DNA from: Mansonella perstans
Taxonomy: Eukaryota > Nematoda > Chromadorea > Rhabditida > Onchocercidae
NCBI GenBank assembly: GCA_037074765.1
Contig: JBAMDO010000458.1
Coordinates: 1 to 15,972 of the forward strand
Length of the DNA stretch: 15,972 bases
Direction: 5' to 3'
Positions 1 through 8,747 of this stretch are shown in pieces. Position numbers and translations under genes: made by a program. The notes beneath the pieces are model-generated. The model was not told the origin of the DNA, ran no database searches, and saw nothing but the letters and a program-made list of their open reading frames with translations. Each line of letters opens with the position of its first letter. The first letter of the stretch is position 1.

Positions 1-178
1 TTCATATGTAGTCATTGCATTTGTGTATGGTGTACTGGTTAGTCATTTTTTTGGTTTACTGTTACGTGCAAGTTCATATGGAGTCATTGCATTTGCATAT
101 ATCGTTAGTTGCTATTACGTGCAAGTTCATATGTAGTCGTTGCATTTGTATATATCGTTAGTTACCCTTACGTGCAAG
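1..178. repeat. imperfect 53-bp tandem repeat (minisatellite), 3 copies, truncated by the window edge
   Basis: Three consecutive units start with TTCATATG(T/G)AGTC and end with TTACGTGCAAG: 1-72 (longer and more diverged), 73-125 and 126-178. The last two are 53 bases each and differ at only a few positions. A fourth unit starts at 179 (TTCATACG) and decays at once. The array probably continues to the left of the window. No open frame runs through it. It lies about 350 bases upstream of the first ATG of gene 1. Confidence 0.85.
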
Positions 179-526
179 TTCATACGAAACGTGTGGGTGA
201 ACATTAAAATCGTGTTTTAACATACTCATTTGTCACGTGCTGCATTTTTCTCTATAATACCTTTAAAGCGCTCCTTATAACGATATCCTAGTGGGTCTAT
301 CCTCGATAATAATCTCACTGTATCCGATCTTTATCATGCCTAGTTTATCCTAGCCCTTTTTAGATGGGCTTTACGATTACTGAATAATGCCTTCATTATA
401 GAGTGATTCACTTATTATTTCACATTGTCAGGTGAATACATAAATATGCCATTTACTCTCAATCCGTTTTACTGACGGATTAATCTGGTGTAATGACATA
501 AATATATTTGATCAACTTTTTTGCAG
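179..526 (+). promoter_or_regulatory. 5' flank of gene 1, ending in an acceptor next to the ATG
   Basis: No coding frame is supported here. A palindromic E-box CACGTG sits at 234-239. The stretch ends in CTTTTTTGCAG (516-526), a good nematode 3' splice site, and the ATG follows at once at 527. Because the RING finger begins only seven residues after this ATG, no upstream coding exon is needed. The acceptor could therefore serve spliced-leader trans-splicing, which is common in nematodes, or join a non-coding 5' exon. The acceptor is seen; its use is inferred. Confidence 0.5.
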
Positions 527-1941
527 ATGGAAGAAGACTTTAAACGGTGTGATCTCTGTTGTGCCAAACTCTGCGGTTTCTCGCCGCCCGTTGAATTTAT
601 CCCCACAACAGCGCTGCTCCCATGTCTTCATGCTTTTTGTCCTGCTTGTAAAATTAAGTGCGAACAAGGTGTAGTATTTTGTGCAGTTATTTAGCGTTTT
701 TCTCAAAAGATGTGAAAAATATTGAAATTTTGGCTTGGTTACAGCATCAGTGAATCACCAGACGTTGATTTGTGAAGTTTGCCATACGGAATGCCTTCGA
801 TCTCAGGTACTTAGTCTTCCAAACACTGGCGAATGTACCGCAAGGTATACTGTTACTATTTTTGAACCAAGGCTATGTGTATATAAAGTGTATTGATTCA
901 TTTTATCTTGCAAATATATGAATGAGTATTTATTAGTCCTTAAAGTGGTGTTCAGAGGGGAGTTCATGAGCAACTTTCTTGTTCTTCTTGATGAAGTTTA
1001 ACTTTAATGAGGATTTCTACTGATTGTATTATTTGTCAGGGTATTTTATTTTATGTTTAAGGAAGTGCGAATCTGCAGCCTGTCCAGATAAGCAGGAGGC
1101 CACAACTAGATGTCTTATGTGTAATGAAGCTTTATGTGCTGATTGCAGTTTAGCACATCAGCGCGTCACTGCGACATCTTCTCATTTTTTGCAAACTGTT
1201 AGTTAATATTATTTTTAAATTCATTGTGTTGTAGAAATGGTTGCTATAAATAGTTGTTGCTATTACTCTAGGACTTGCTATAAATAGTTGTTACTATTAC
1301 TCTAGGACTTATGTATAATATATTAATTGTTACGCCTGTTTTGAAAGTCCAGCAAGGAGGAGAAATGATACTGTTTGAATCTTTTTCTTTTCTCTGTTGC
1401 TTAAAATAATAACATCTGAAAGTTTTTTTAGCTGCACCCCCATTTTAACAGCAGTGAAAGAATCAGTAAATTCATTAGCATTCTATCACAGAAAACTTGT
1501 CTTCCACTCGGAAATTTTCTTTTGGGATCTTCATGTTTGTCATTTGCAGTTACCTCCTGCGGTTCCAAAGTGTGTCCGTTGTCATTTGCACAGCAACATG
1601 AAAATTGTATCGCTGTGTCAGTGTGGATCGGTAAGGGCTTTCGGTTTGGTAGTTTTATGTTTGCCATAAATAAATATATGTACTGTTAAAATCCTTTTTT
1701 GAGAGAAAGAATTACTTCAAGCTTTACAAGTTTTCATGTGTTCTTTTTATTAGTATCTGCACTTTGACCTTACAGATGTAAACTGTGCTTTGCAGTATCT
1801 GTGTGTGATGTGTGTTGCTAGTAGGATGCATATGGGTCCTTCACATGTAATAACACCCCTGTCCGATCTACGAAATGCTTATGTCGATGAAAGTAAAATT
1901 ATGTCCTCAGCAACACGAGAGGTAACACACATCGATTGCAG
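527..1941 (+). other. exons 1-5 of gene 1: RING finger and two B-boxes
   Basis: RING ligands: C8-x2-C11, C33-x-H35-x2-C38-x2-C41 (CLHAFCPAC) and C57-x2-C60, a C3HC4 set split over exons 1 and 2. B-box 1 spans exon 3 and carries LCADCSLAHQRVTATSSH, which closely resembles the TIF1 B-box 1 signature (C..C...AHQRV.....H). Its first cysteine pair is C83-x4-C88 rather than C-x2-C. B-box 2 spans exons 4-5 (C134, C137, C149/C151, C156, C159, H165, H170). Its middle pair is C-x-C, one residue shorter than usual. Exon 5 must end at 1941 (TGCAG|GTCTGG), because the earlier donor at 1921 would lead to a stop in exon 6. Confidence 0.85.
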
Positions 1942-4900
1942 GTCTGGATATTATTTTTTAAATTACTTTTTAAATATTACAATTAATAGACCTTTAACTT
2001 ACCAATTTTTGTATTGTTTTGGCAGTTTGTCATTTTTTAATATTTAGTTCTCAAACTATAAATGTAAGACCAAGACCTGATTTGGGCCAAAAGCCGCATA
2101 TTAAACACTTTAGCAGTGAATGTTTTAATAACGAGATTTTTCAGTTTATCAATGATAACAAGGTTTTTCAGTTTATCAGTGATACAACTGCATAAGAACG
2201 CTTTGAATGAACGCGTCGCTAATTTAAAAAAGGAAGTTGGGAATCAAGTTGTACATATTTGTCAAGCGGTAATTCTTTCCATTTAATGAACATTATGTGA
2301 AGTCGGTTCTGGATATTGTAGAATCGACCATATTTTGTCTCACTTCGGTTTTGCATTAAAAAAGTGTATATCTTCCTGAAGCTTATGACTGTCTGTTTGG
2401 AGTAAATTTGGATCTCATCCTTTGATTTCAAGGCATAAGCAGTTTTTATTGCGAAATTGTTCATATAAAAATCCCTCAAAATCCAATTTAGAATTTACAT
2501 TTGAGAAGAAACGAAGTGCATAAATGGAAGTGGTTTTACTGATGAAAAAAATTTAGGTGAAATCTGAAAGTGAATAAATTACCGTTCCGGTTTAAATGCT
2601 GGGAGGTTTATTGGAGTAGTTTTTTTGGCTGCTGTGATCCTGTAAATTTCATCATTTTTTGTAGGTCTTGAGGAGAGGAAATGACTTGTTGCGAGCACTA
2701 GATGCTGTTCACTTTTATAAAGGACAGGAATATGACAAACTTTGTAATGAGCTACTCTGGCAAAAACGAAGATTCAGCAGAGTAAGTGTGATTCATTTCA
2801 GTGAAGTGCGCTGGAATTGCTGGTTTTCCTAGGTATAAAATTGTCCAGAACTTCAGTTTTTCAACCTGCTGTTAGTAGTTTTCGAGTTCATAACAAGTTT
2901 AGAGTGCAATATATTTCGTATCGAACAGTTTTTAGAAATTATCTGGTTGTAGATTAACTCATACGCTTCACACATCAAAGATTTCAACGATCTCACGGAT
3001 CTCACTGTGGTTATGCGGCAGTTTTTGGAAAATTGTGTCATAGTTATTAAAGCAAAGAAAGTTAGTAGTGAGGTTTGTTAAGTTTATGATGTTTTTCAGT
3101 ATCTTTATTTTTTAAAAGAACTTCATACCTAATGAAATTGTTTGTTTTTAAAAAAACTTCATACCTAATGTTGCCAATGAAATTGCCCTGTAAATTCTCA
3201 GAAATTGTTTAAGAAAAGCTTGAATGGTCTGCAGCGTCCAGCAACGGTGCAGTTTAAACCCGATACGGAGCATGTTCTGGCAAACATCAGTCAATGGGGA
3301 CGGATTTTTGCCGAAGTCGATGATTTAGGAACACTAAAAACTGTCAGTAGTGTTTATTATGTTTTTTATAAAGAGTATAACTTTAGGATAATGAAATATG
3401 AGAACCTGTCATAAAAGTTACCAGCATAACTGTTAGATAGAATTTCCTATGATTGCATTTTTCATCACGTTTATGAATTCTTTAGGTGGAAGTTACGCCA
3501 ACACCTCTGTCTTCAAATCTGATAGATGTTCCATTATTCGATACCACTACGAATAAATCGAAGAAGTCTTGTTCAACAACAAATATGTATGCACCACGCT
3601 CGTACCGTAGTGGATCAGTTGGATCAAATACTGTAAATCCCATTCCCTTGCGGTTACCAGTATCACCAGAGCATTCTCGACTTTTGCAACAGCAGCAAGT
3701 TCATGTCCAGGAGGTTGGTTTCCGTTTTCCTTGCAGAGGAGGTTTTTAACATTCAGAAAATATAGGCTCTGAGAAGTCCTAAATCTTACCAGTAGTGTTT
3801 AGTTTGCAGTTTTTGAAACGTTATATTTTTTATCAACTGTTATCACGAGTTTTCAGTTAGGAATTATTAGTTGTAGGTGTATCTGAATTTACCTTTTATT
3901 TGTAGTTGGCAGCGAGGCAAATGCAAAATACTCGAAGACAAGGATTTCCGCAGTCTCAGTTTCTTGGTTGTTTGCTGGCTGAAAACTCACAACGTCCAGA
4001 TTCTAATCAGCTACCAGGCCCACGATATTCATATCCATATGGTTGTGAGTTAATTTTCCATCTTTTTTTAATCTGGGAAATGTGGGCTAATTGTTTTGGA
4101 TAGGTGGTGATATGTGAGATAGTTACAAGAAACTGCTTTCATGCACTTTCAAGAAAACTGATGATCGGGAAAGCAAGCTAGCTTTCAGAAAAAATCAGGA
4201 TATAAATAGCATTTTCGTGGACAAGGGTACTACAAGAAGGCTCGTTCATAATATTCTGTATATTCGAAGGTGGGCTTTTCTCAGTCAGGTGTGTCAGCGA
4301 AGCCATTTATATGCTTCATAATGGATTCGGTGCAATCGAAATTTGATTTACAGCTCCGTTGACTGCTACCGAGCGAACATATGTTTCGCCATATGCCCTT
4401 TCTCCTGGGCACATCCTCCCATGTGCTTCTCAGCGAATATTTTTGCCAACTTCTATGTCAGCACAGCAACTGCCAGCACCAAATTTAGTCGAAGCATATA
4501 ACGGCAAGTTTTCTTAGAAGTATAATCATCTTTATAGATGACAACATTGCTTGCCTTCAGGCAATTTTAACGTATTCTTAAAACTCAACGAACTTTAAAA
4601 AATAGTTGTATAGTTCGGCAGAGATCTCTACTTTTGCGGTGTGTTGACCATTTATCTTTATTCCGGCTTTGAATCTACTACTAGAACAGTTGCTTTTTAA
4701 GAAGATCTTCAAAGACTGCTCTGTATATCCAATTTTAATCAAAAAGCGATAATTTTGTTTTACAGATATCTTGCTTGTTTCTTATATTTTATGAAATGTT
4801 TTGTTTGGACATTTAATTACTACAGATAATCACCGAATTTCGAATGTTCAATTAACAAGCTCACAGGCAGGAAGCAGCGTATCTGGGACTTCTCATGCTT

Positions 4901-7675
4901 CGCCGCTTAGATCATTGTATTGTTCCTCTGTATAATATGAAATCAATTTTTTTTTCATAGTTTAGGTTGTAAAGAACGAAACTTATTTTTACTTCGACGG
5001 TAAAGGATTGCCCTTTGAGTTGCTAGTTGTTTTGATTTGACTGGTAACACGTTTTTCTGAGGAAGAATTATGAAAGCCCCAATTTGCTGAATCTTTGCAT
5101 TCGCACAGATTCTTGAGGCGTCAGTTATGATATCTTCACATATTATTGATGAAGCTAATTACGTTTTTTTTTTCTGTAGAATGTACCGGCTTCCGGCTTC
5201 TGCTTTCTGTTTTTCTCCTTCAATGCAGACTCCATCATCATCCAATTCAGTTACAACAGACATCCAATCTGCAAACAGTTCGGACAGTAGTCCTGCTGTT
5301 TGCTCTCAAAATGCTGGCACATCTGCACCACAGGATAAGTCTGGTGCATGTTTTAATTCACCAGTCTCTAATATCGACGTAACATCTCCGACCCAACAGA
5401 AATATGCAGATGTGAATAGCAGCCATGACGAATCGTCAGTGAGTGTATGGTAGGCTATTATTGTATTTCTAGTGATGTTTGGCTCTCATTATATCTGAGA
5501 AGCGTTTTAGTGAATATTCGAGATTTTGTTTGTAATTGCAGTGTTTGTTCACCACCACCAAAAGATCCTGAACCAGCTCCGTTGAAAATAACGGCTAACA
5601 TCAAAAAAAGTAATAACGATGGAATTGTAAAGGTGACAAATGTGTTCAAAAGCCTATTGGAAGAAAACAGGCTGTCGCGTTCAGAACAAATGAAAATTGG
5701 ACGTGTTCAGTTTCAAGGTTTGTTTGTAGTTTCTACCATTGGATGCTCATTTTGGTATTACGATCCTGAGAGTTCGTTAAACAGCAGGTTCCCAGGAAGA
5801 ATCTAATGTCTAAACTTCCGGCACCAAAAAAGTCATGAATTCTTGTCACATTTATGAGTATCATTGACTCTGGAATATTGCATTCAATAAAATCTTAAGG
5901 ATGTTTTGCTGATTTTATTCTTCATCAATTTGCTTGATGTAAGTTTTCCACAAAAGGCTCAAGAAAAAAATTTCATTTTAGCTGGAGGTTCGGCAGATAA
6001 TGATGAGTCAAGATGGGATGACTACTGCTATGTATGCCAGCAAGGCTGTGATGAAAAAACTGGCTCTCTTGGTTGCTGTGCGCGTTGTCCACGAGTTTTC
6101 CATAATATTTGTCATATCCCAGCTATAAAAGAACAGATGGAGAATTTACCGTATGTTTTTATGGAGATAATGCGGTGATACTGAGTGTCATTTGATGATA
6201 GCGTGGTGTCTAATTTTATGTGTCAGTGAGCTGTGATTAATATTTTGCAGGCTACTGGAAAGTCTCCACTTGTTTTTCGTACATTAATAGTGGATTCTGC
6301 AAGGCAACCGCGATTAAAAAGTAGAACTAATATGCATTAAGTAGACGTCTGACACATTAAGCTGATCATTAATTGTGATGTACATTGATTTCCGCTGTTC
6401 CCAATCATGACTGGTTGTCCAAATAGGTTGAAATAGTAGTTTCAGGGATGAATGGGCATGTTCTTTATGTACTGAGGCCGAACCATTACATGAAAATGTG
6501 GGTACAATGGGACAGCGCGAAAGATTGGTAAGCGTTTAAAATTGATTGCCTGTAAATGACGGCGTTTTTATGATCTCTTTCTTATGCTCATGATAAACCT
6601 GACGAAATGTTTATTTCATCCGAATTAGGAATTTGAGGTGATCGTAAATATCAATTTTAGCTTTGTTCGAAGGTTCTACTAAGTTGCTATGAGAATTCGG
6701 ATGTGGAACCATTTCGTCAGCCTGTACCACGAAGTGTCGTTAGATATCATGTGATCATCAAACAACCCATGGATTTTTCAACCATTGCACGACGCTTAAA
6801 GGAAAAATCAAAAGATGCATTTACAAATGTCGCACAGTTTATCCAGTGCATGAATTTAGTTTTCGAGAATTGCTCGACCTTTAACGCGGTAACGTTTTTT
6901 TAATACTTTAATCTTTTAAAGAAGGAAATTTTAGAGTAACTCGGCATGTCCACAGTAGATTTTTGTAGTGGAAAAAAGGTAACCCCTAGTATTATTTTGT
7001 CGCATTTCAAGTTTTAACTCGTTTAACTTGTTTTACGTTATAGCGTTTGTGAATTATTCTGCGCTGTGTAGGAGGAGCTCAAGCATATAGGTAGTTATGA
7101 CTTTTGTTGTTATGAAATCATGTAAGGTTTACTTTGTTTTCAAACTGTTCACATTTTCAGCCAGGCGATGAAGTTGCAAAGGCGGGACGTTCTGTTTATC
7201 AAATATATAGTAGAGCAGTAAAAGAGTATCTTCCTTGTATGAAAAGTCAGGTGTGGTTATATGTGAATAGATATTCGGAAAATCGTCATGCAGGACTCAT
7301 GCAAAAAGAGCAGGTAGATATTTTTATGCTTGGTCTCTGTTCTTTTTTTCTAACATCCGAAATGCTGAAATATGCGTGGCATTTAAAAGCTATAGTTGAT
7401 TTCTACATTCCTTATTGATGATGAGAACATTTGAAATTGTATTTCTCATGCAGCCTTTTCATCTGGTTCGTTCCGAAAATGTTTAATTGCAAATAATGCA
7501 GAAGTTTCTATTTTGCTTCAAGTTATGTAGAAAATTGTTTGTGTTGTTTAACGGTAAAATATTACAGAATGCCCAAGCCTCATCTTCCACTGTACGGGTG
7601 CATGAGAGATCGGAAGAACCTATTACTAAGAAGCTCAGAAAGGAAGTTAAAAGTGAATTTAGTGAAACTTTTTAA
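527..7675 (+). CDS. TIF1/Bonus-like chromatin regulator (RING, two B-boxes, PHD finger, bromodomain), 20 exons, about 957 aa
   Basis: Exons: 527-668, 745-844, 1062-1197, 1550-1630, 1796-1941, 2172-2268 (or from 2145), 2665-2781, 2953-3072 (or to 3060), 3202-3342, 3486-3713, 3906-4044, 4354-4503, 4826-4916, 5180-5449, 5542-5717, 5982-6150, 6446-6527, 6661-6888, 7161-7313 (or to 7250), 7568-7675. They sum to 2874 bases with every phase matching. Domains by residue: RING 8-60, B-box 1 about 83-122, B-box 2 about 134-171, helical segment about 202-325, low-complexity linker about 345-700, PHD 725-776, bromodomain about 796-880. This order is diagnostic of the TIF1 family (TRIM24/28/33, fly Bonus), nuclear cofactors that read histone tails through the PHD-bromo pair and act as E3 ubiquitin or SUMO ligases. 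Length is close to the usual 1000-1100. The last exon holds VKSE, a SUMO consensus. The least certain exons are 13-14 and the true 3' end. No frameshift or stop breaks the model. Confidence 0.87.
1243..1310 (+). repeat. two-copy 34-bp tandem repeat in intron 3 of gene 1
   Basis: The unit GCTATAAATAGTTGTT(G/A)CTA then TTACTCTAGGACTT occurs at 1243-1276 and again at 1277-1310, with one mismatch. The near identity points to a recent slip or duplication. The host intron (1198-1549, 352 bases) holds nothing else I recognise. Confidence 0.9.
2134..2187 (+). repeat. 27-bp tandem duplication covering the exon 6 acceptor of gene 1
   Basis: Copies at 2134-2160 and 2161-2187 match at 23 of 27 positions; both contain TTTTTCAGTTTATCA. 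Each carries a usable 3' splice site: AG at 2143-2144 and AG at 2170-2171. They lie exactly 27 bases apart, so both keep the same reading frame. Both variants are open; the upstream one inserts nine residues (SLSMITRFF) at the start of the helical segment. Confidence 0.88.
2269..2664 (+). other. intron 6 of gene 1 (396 bases)
   Basis: It runs from GCG|GTAATT to TTTTTTGTAG|GTC. The antisense open frame inside it (2219-2479) has no recognisable domain and overlaps exon 6 on the other strand, so I treat it as chance. I see no RNA gene or mobile element in it. Confidence 0.6.
3119..3186 (+). repeat. short direct repeats in intron 8 of gene 1
   Basis: AACTTCATACCTAATG occurs at 3119-3134 and again at 3155-3170. 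AATGAAATTG occurs at 3131-3140 and 3177-3186. This looks like a small, partly scrambled duplication just upstream of the exon 9 acceptor, with no coding effect. Confidence 0.8.
4045..4353 (+). other. intron 11 of gene 1 (309 bases)
   Basis: It runs from GGTT|GTGAGT to TTTACAG|CTCCG and joins phase 1 to phase 1 (T+CT, Ser). I see nothing recognisable inside it. Confidence 0.6.
4504..4825 (+). other. GC-AG intron 12 of gene 1 (322 bases)
   Basis: The donor reads AACG|GCAAGT, with GC at 4504-4505 in place of GT and otherwise perfect at +3 to +6. The acceptor is TTACTACAG|AT. Splicing joins G to AT (GAT, Asp) and leaves both flanking exons open. The only nearby GT (4509-4510, AA|GTTTTC) leaves exon 12 in phase 2, and the downstream exon then reads a stop at once (AAA TAA). 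A GC-AG intron is a known minor class in nematodes. Confidence 0.72.
5982..6527 (+). other. exons 16-17 of gene 1: PHD finger
   Basis: The Cys4-His-Cys3 ligands are complete: C727-x2-C730, C744-x2-C747, H752-x2-C755, C773-x2-C776, with the usual Trp (W771) two residues before C773. The core CCARCPRVFHNICHIP and EWACSLC are very close to the TIF1-type PHD (CCEKCPKVFH, then EWICTFC). The junction falls between the two halves (CC|G), phase 2 to phase 2. TIF1 PHD fingers bind unmodified histone H3 tails next to the bromodomain, so the same role is inferred here. The first loop (QQGCDEKTGSLG) is a few residues longer than the vertebrate QNGGELL type. Confidence 0.9.
6661..7313 (+). other. exons 18-19 of gene 1: bromodomain
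   Basis: Exon 18 gives EPFRQPVP, YHVIIKQPMDFSTIARRL and FENCSTFN. These match the bromodomain ZA loop (the I..PMDL-like motif) and the BC loop with the conserved acetyl-lysine-binding Asn (final N of FENCSTFN, about residue 870). Exon 19 adds helix C (VAKAGRSVYQIYSRAVKEYL). Exon 19 has two good in-frame donors: CAG|GTGTGG after 7250 and CAG|GTAGAT after 7313. The second keeps 21 extra residues that are not typical of the family. Confidence 0.88.
7568..7675 (+). other. exon 20 of gene 1: basic C-terminal tail with SUMO consensus
   Basis: After a clean acceptor (TATTACAG) the tail reads NAQASSSTVRVHERSEEP, then ITKKLRKEVKSEF, and stops at TAA 7673-7675. KKLRK is a plausible nuclear localisation patch. 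VKSE (Lys950) fits the psi-K-x-E SUMOylation consensus; several TIF1 proteins are known to be SUMOylated. Nine bases after the stop there is a strong donor (ACT|GTAAGT, GT at 7685-7686), which raises the question of whether transcription and splicing continue downstream. Confidence 0.72.
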
Positions 7676-8054
7676 AATTTTACTGTAAGTTTTATTTGTA
7701 TAAAAAAAAAGACTGTTGAAGACAACATATATACCTCTCATTGTAATTTCATGCTCTGTCTTGACATTATGTTATGGTAGAACAAACAGTGGCAGACCGT
7801 CAGTAAATCGAATATCAAGGAGATTAATGCATGGATGATGCTTGGCATTACTTGTTTAAATGTTTAAATGTAAATTACCAAAATCTGGCCGCTAAGGTCA
7901 TACAGATAATAATAATATCCTGACCTTTAATTTGATTGTGAAGTGATTCCTGTTAAACATAAACTGCTTTTATCTCTTACTCTTATGACTTCAACCATTG
8001 CTTATTGAAAGCGCTGTAGTTTAAAGAATGAAGCTTTATTCTTTTCGCAAGTAG

Positions 8055-8260
8055 TGTTATGTAGGACAGCATCAGATTTTCCATCAGGGGATGCGGTACT
8101 GAATGAATCTGTAATCGAGGTGGAACTCTTCAAGCAACTGGATAGCTCGATTCCTGAATTTCGCTATCTAAATGATGTCACTTTTGTTCGTTTAATCAAG
8201 TCGTTTTCGGAACACTTTGTACCAGAATTATTTTTGGCGATTCAAATAAGCACCCCATAG
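8055..8260 (+). CDS. possible additional 3' exon of gene 1 (alternative C-terminus), unproven
   Basis: An open frame follows TTCTTTTCGCAAGTAG and ends at TAG 8258-8260. It gives about 68 residues, including NESVIEVELFKQLDSSIPEF and LNDVTFVRLIKSFSEHF. The mix of residues and codons looks protein-like, unlike the surrounding AT-rich DNA, but I recognise no family. Its entry phase (TG then codons) needs an upstream exon ending in phase 1. Weak phase-1 donors exist in exon 20 (AAAA|GTGAAT at about 7651 and TTTA|GTGAAA at about 7661). The strong GTAAGT at 7685 lies after the stop and would fit only with a frame change. It could also be a 3' UTR segment with chance openness. Confidence 0.3.
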
Positions 8261-8643
8261 TCCATCAAATTTTAGATCTAGCAAGGAAGTTCACTGCCTT
8301 CATCTGTCAAGCATAACTCGAGAATGTGAAATGTTTGTTTTCTCCAAGCTCGAAGGTTGTTATGTTTGTTGCTCTTCTCAACTTGGTTTCTAACATTTTT
8401 CTACAGGCTACTGATAGCATGCATAATTATATTTCATAAGGAAACTGCGCCTCATATATATCTCTGATAAATAAGAAGCTAACGAACAGTTGAACAAACG
8501 TTGCAGGAGGTACTCAAAGGCGTTATAAAGATGTGAAGGAATAGACATTACCGATGATAGCAATTTAGAGATGAAAAGTGGGGCACAGATGATCGATGGT
8601 ACGAGAGCTTGTGTTAATGTAGTTCGCTTTGTGAAGTTTACTG

Positions 8644-8649
8644 TTTAAT
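8644..8649 (-). terminator. candidate polyadenylation signal of gene 2 (ATTAAA)
   Basis: On the minus strand, ATTAAA (TTTAAT on plus) lies about 100 bases after the TAA stop of the receptor gene. It is a common variant hexamer. No AATAAA was found nearer. The call rests on position and sequence alone. Confidence 0.3.
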
Positions 8650-8747
8650 TGAAAGATGTTTGATTACCGGTCAATCATATCTTGAAAAATTGGTTGTGGA
8701 GTAAAATTCCGTCAAAATATTATTTGATTTAACTTAAATGAAATCAT

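Larger units (their letters stand above)
2145..5717 (+). other. exons 6-15 of gene 1: helical segment and Ser/Pro/Gln-rich linker
   Basis: Exons 6-9 encode charged, leucine-containing helical sequence (for example LHKNALNERVANLKKEV, then NDLLRALDAVHFYKGQEYDK), as expected for the coiled coil that follows the B-boxes in TRIM proteins. Exons 10-14 are rich in Ser, Thr, Pro, Gln and Asn, and probably disordered. Exon 15 turns basic (ITANIKKSNNDGIVKVTNVF) before the PHD. I saw no clear HP1-binding PxVxL motif. Exon 8 has two in-frame donors 12 bases apart (3060 GTTAGT, 3072 GTTTGT). Exon 12 ends at a GC donor (see 4504-4825). Exon 14 must end at 5449 (GTATG|GTAGGC), because the nearer GTGAGT at 5439 breaks the frame. 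Confidence 0.7.
7676..8747. other. intergenic gap between the convergent 3' ends
   Basis: Both genes point into this 1072-base gap. It should hold both 3' UTRs and polyadenylation sites. No canonical AATAAA lies close after the gene 1 stop on the plus strand; TATAAA near 7700 is a weak variant. Apart from the open segment at 8055-8260, I see no domain, repeat or RNA gene. Direct TGTTTAAA repeats at about 7853-7867 are simple AT-rich sequence. Confidence 0.6.

Noticed and set aside
1..178. CRISPR-like array
   Set aside because: The repeats abut without unique spacers and are diverged; the context is a eukaryotic genome.
512..706. Minus-strand open frame of 64 codons
   Set aside because: It is antisense to RING exon 1 of gene 1 and has no domain.
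1428..1667. Minus-strand open frame of 79 codons
   Set aside because: It is antisense to the B-box 2 exon, whose plus-strand zinc ligands are clear.
1922..1927. GTAACA donor at the end of exon 5
   Set aside because: It leaves phase 0, and exon 6 then reads into a stop. The donor at 1942 keeps the frame.
5146..5382. Second plus-strand frame over exon 14 of gene 1
   Set aside because: It overlaps the Ser-rich frame, which matches the flanking phases and reads into the PHD exons; this one does not.
5886..5891. AATAAA as an early polyadenylation signal
   Set aside because: It lies within intron 15, directly upstream of the PHD exons, so it cannot be the main 3' end. A rare short isoform is possible but unsupported.
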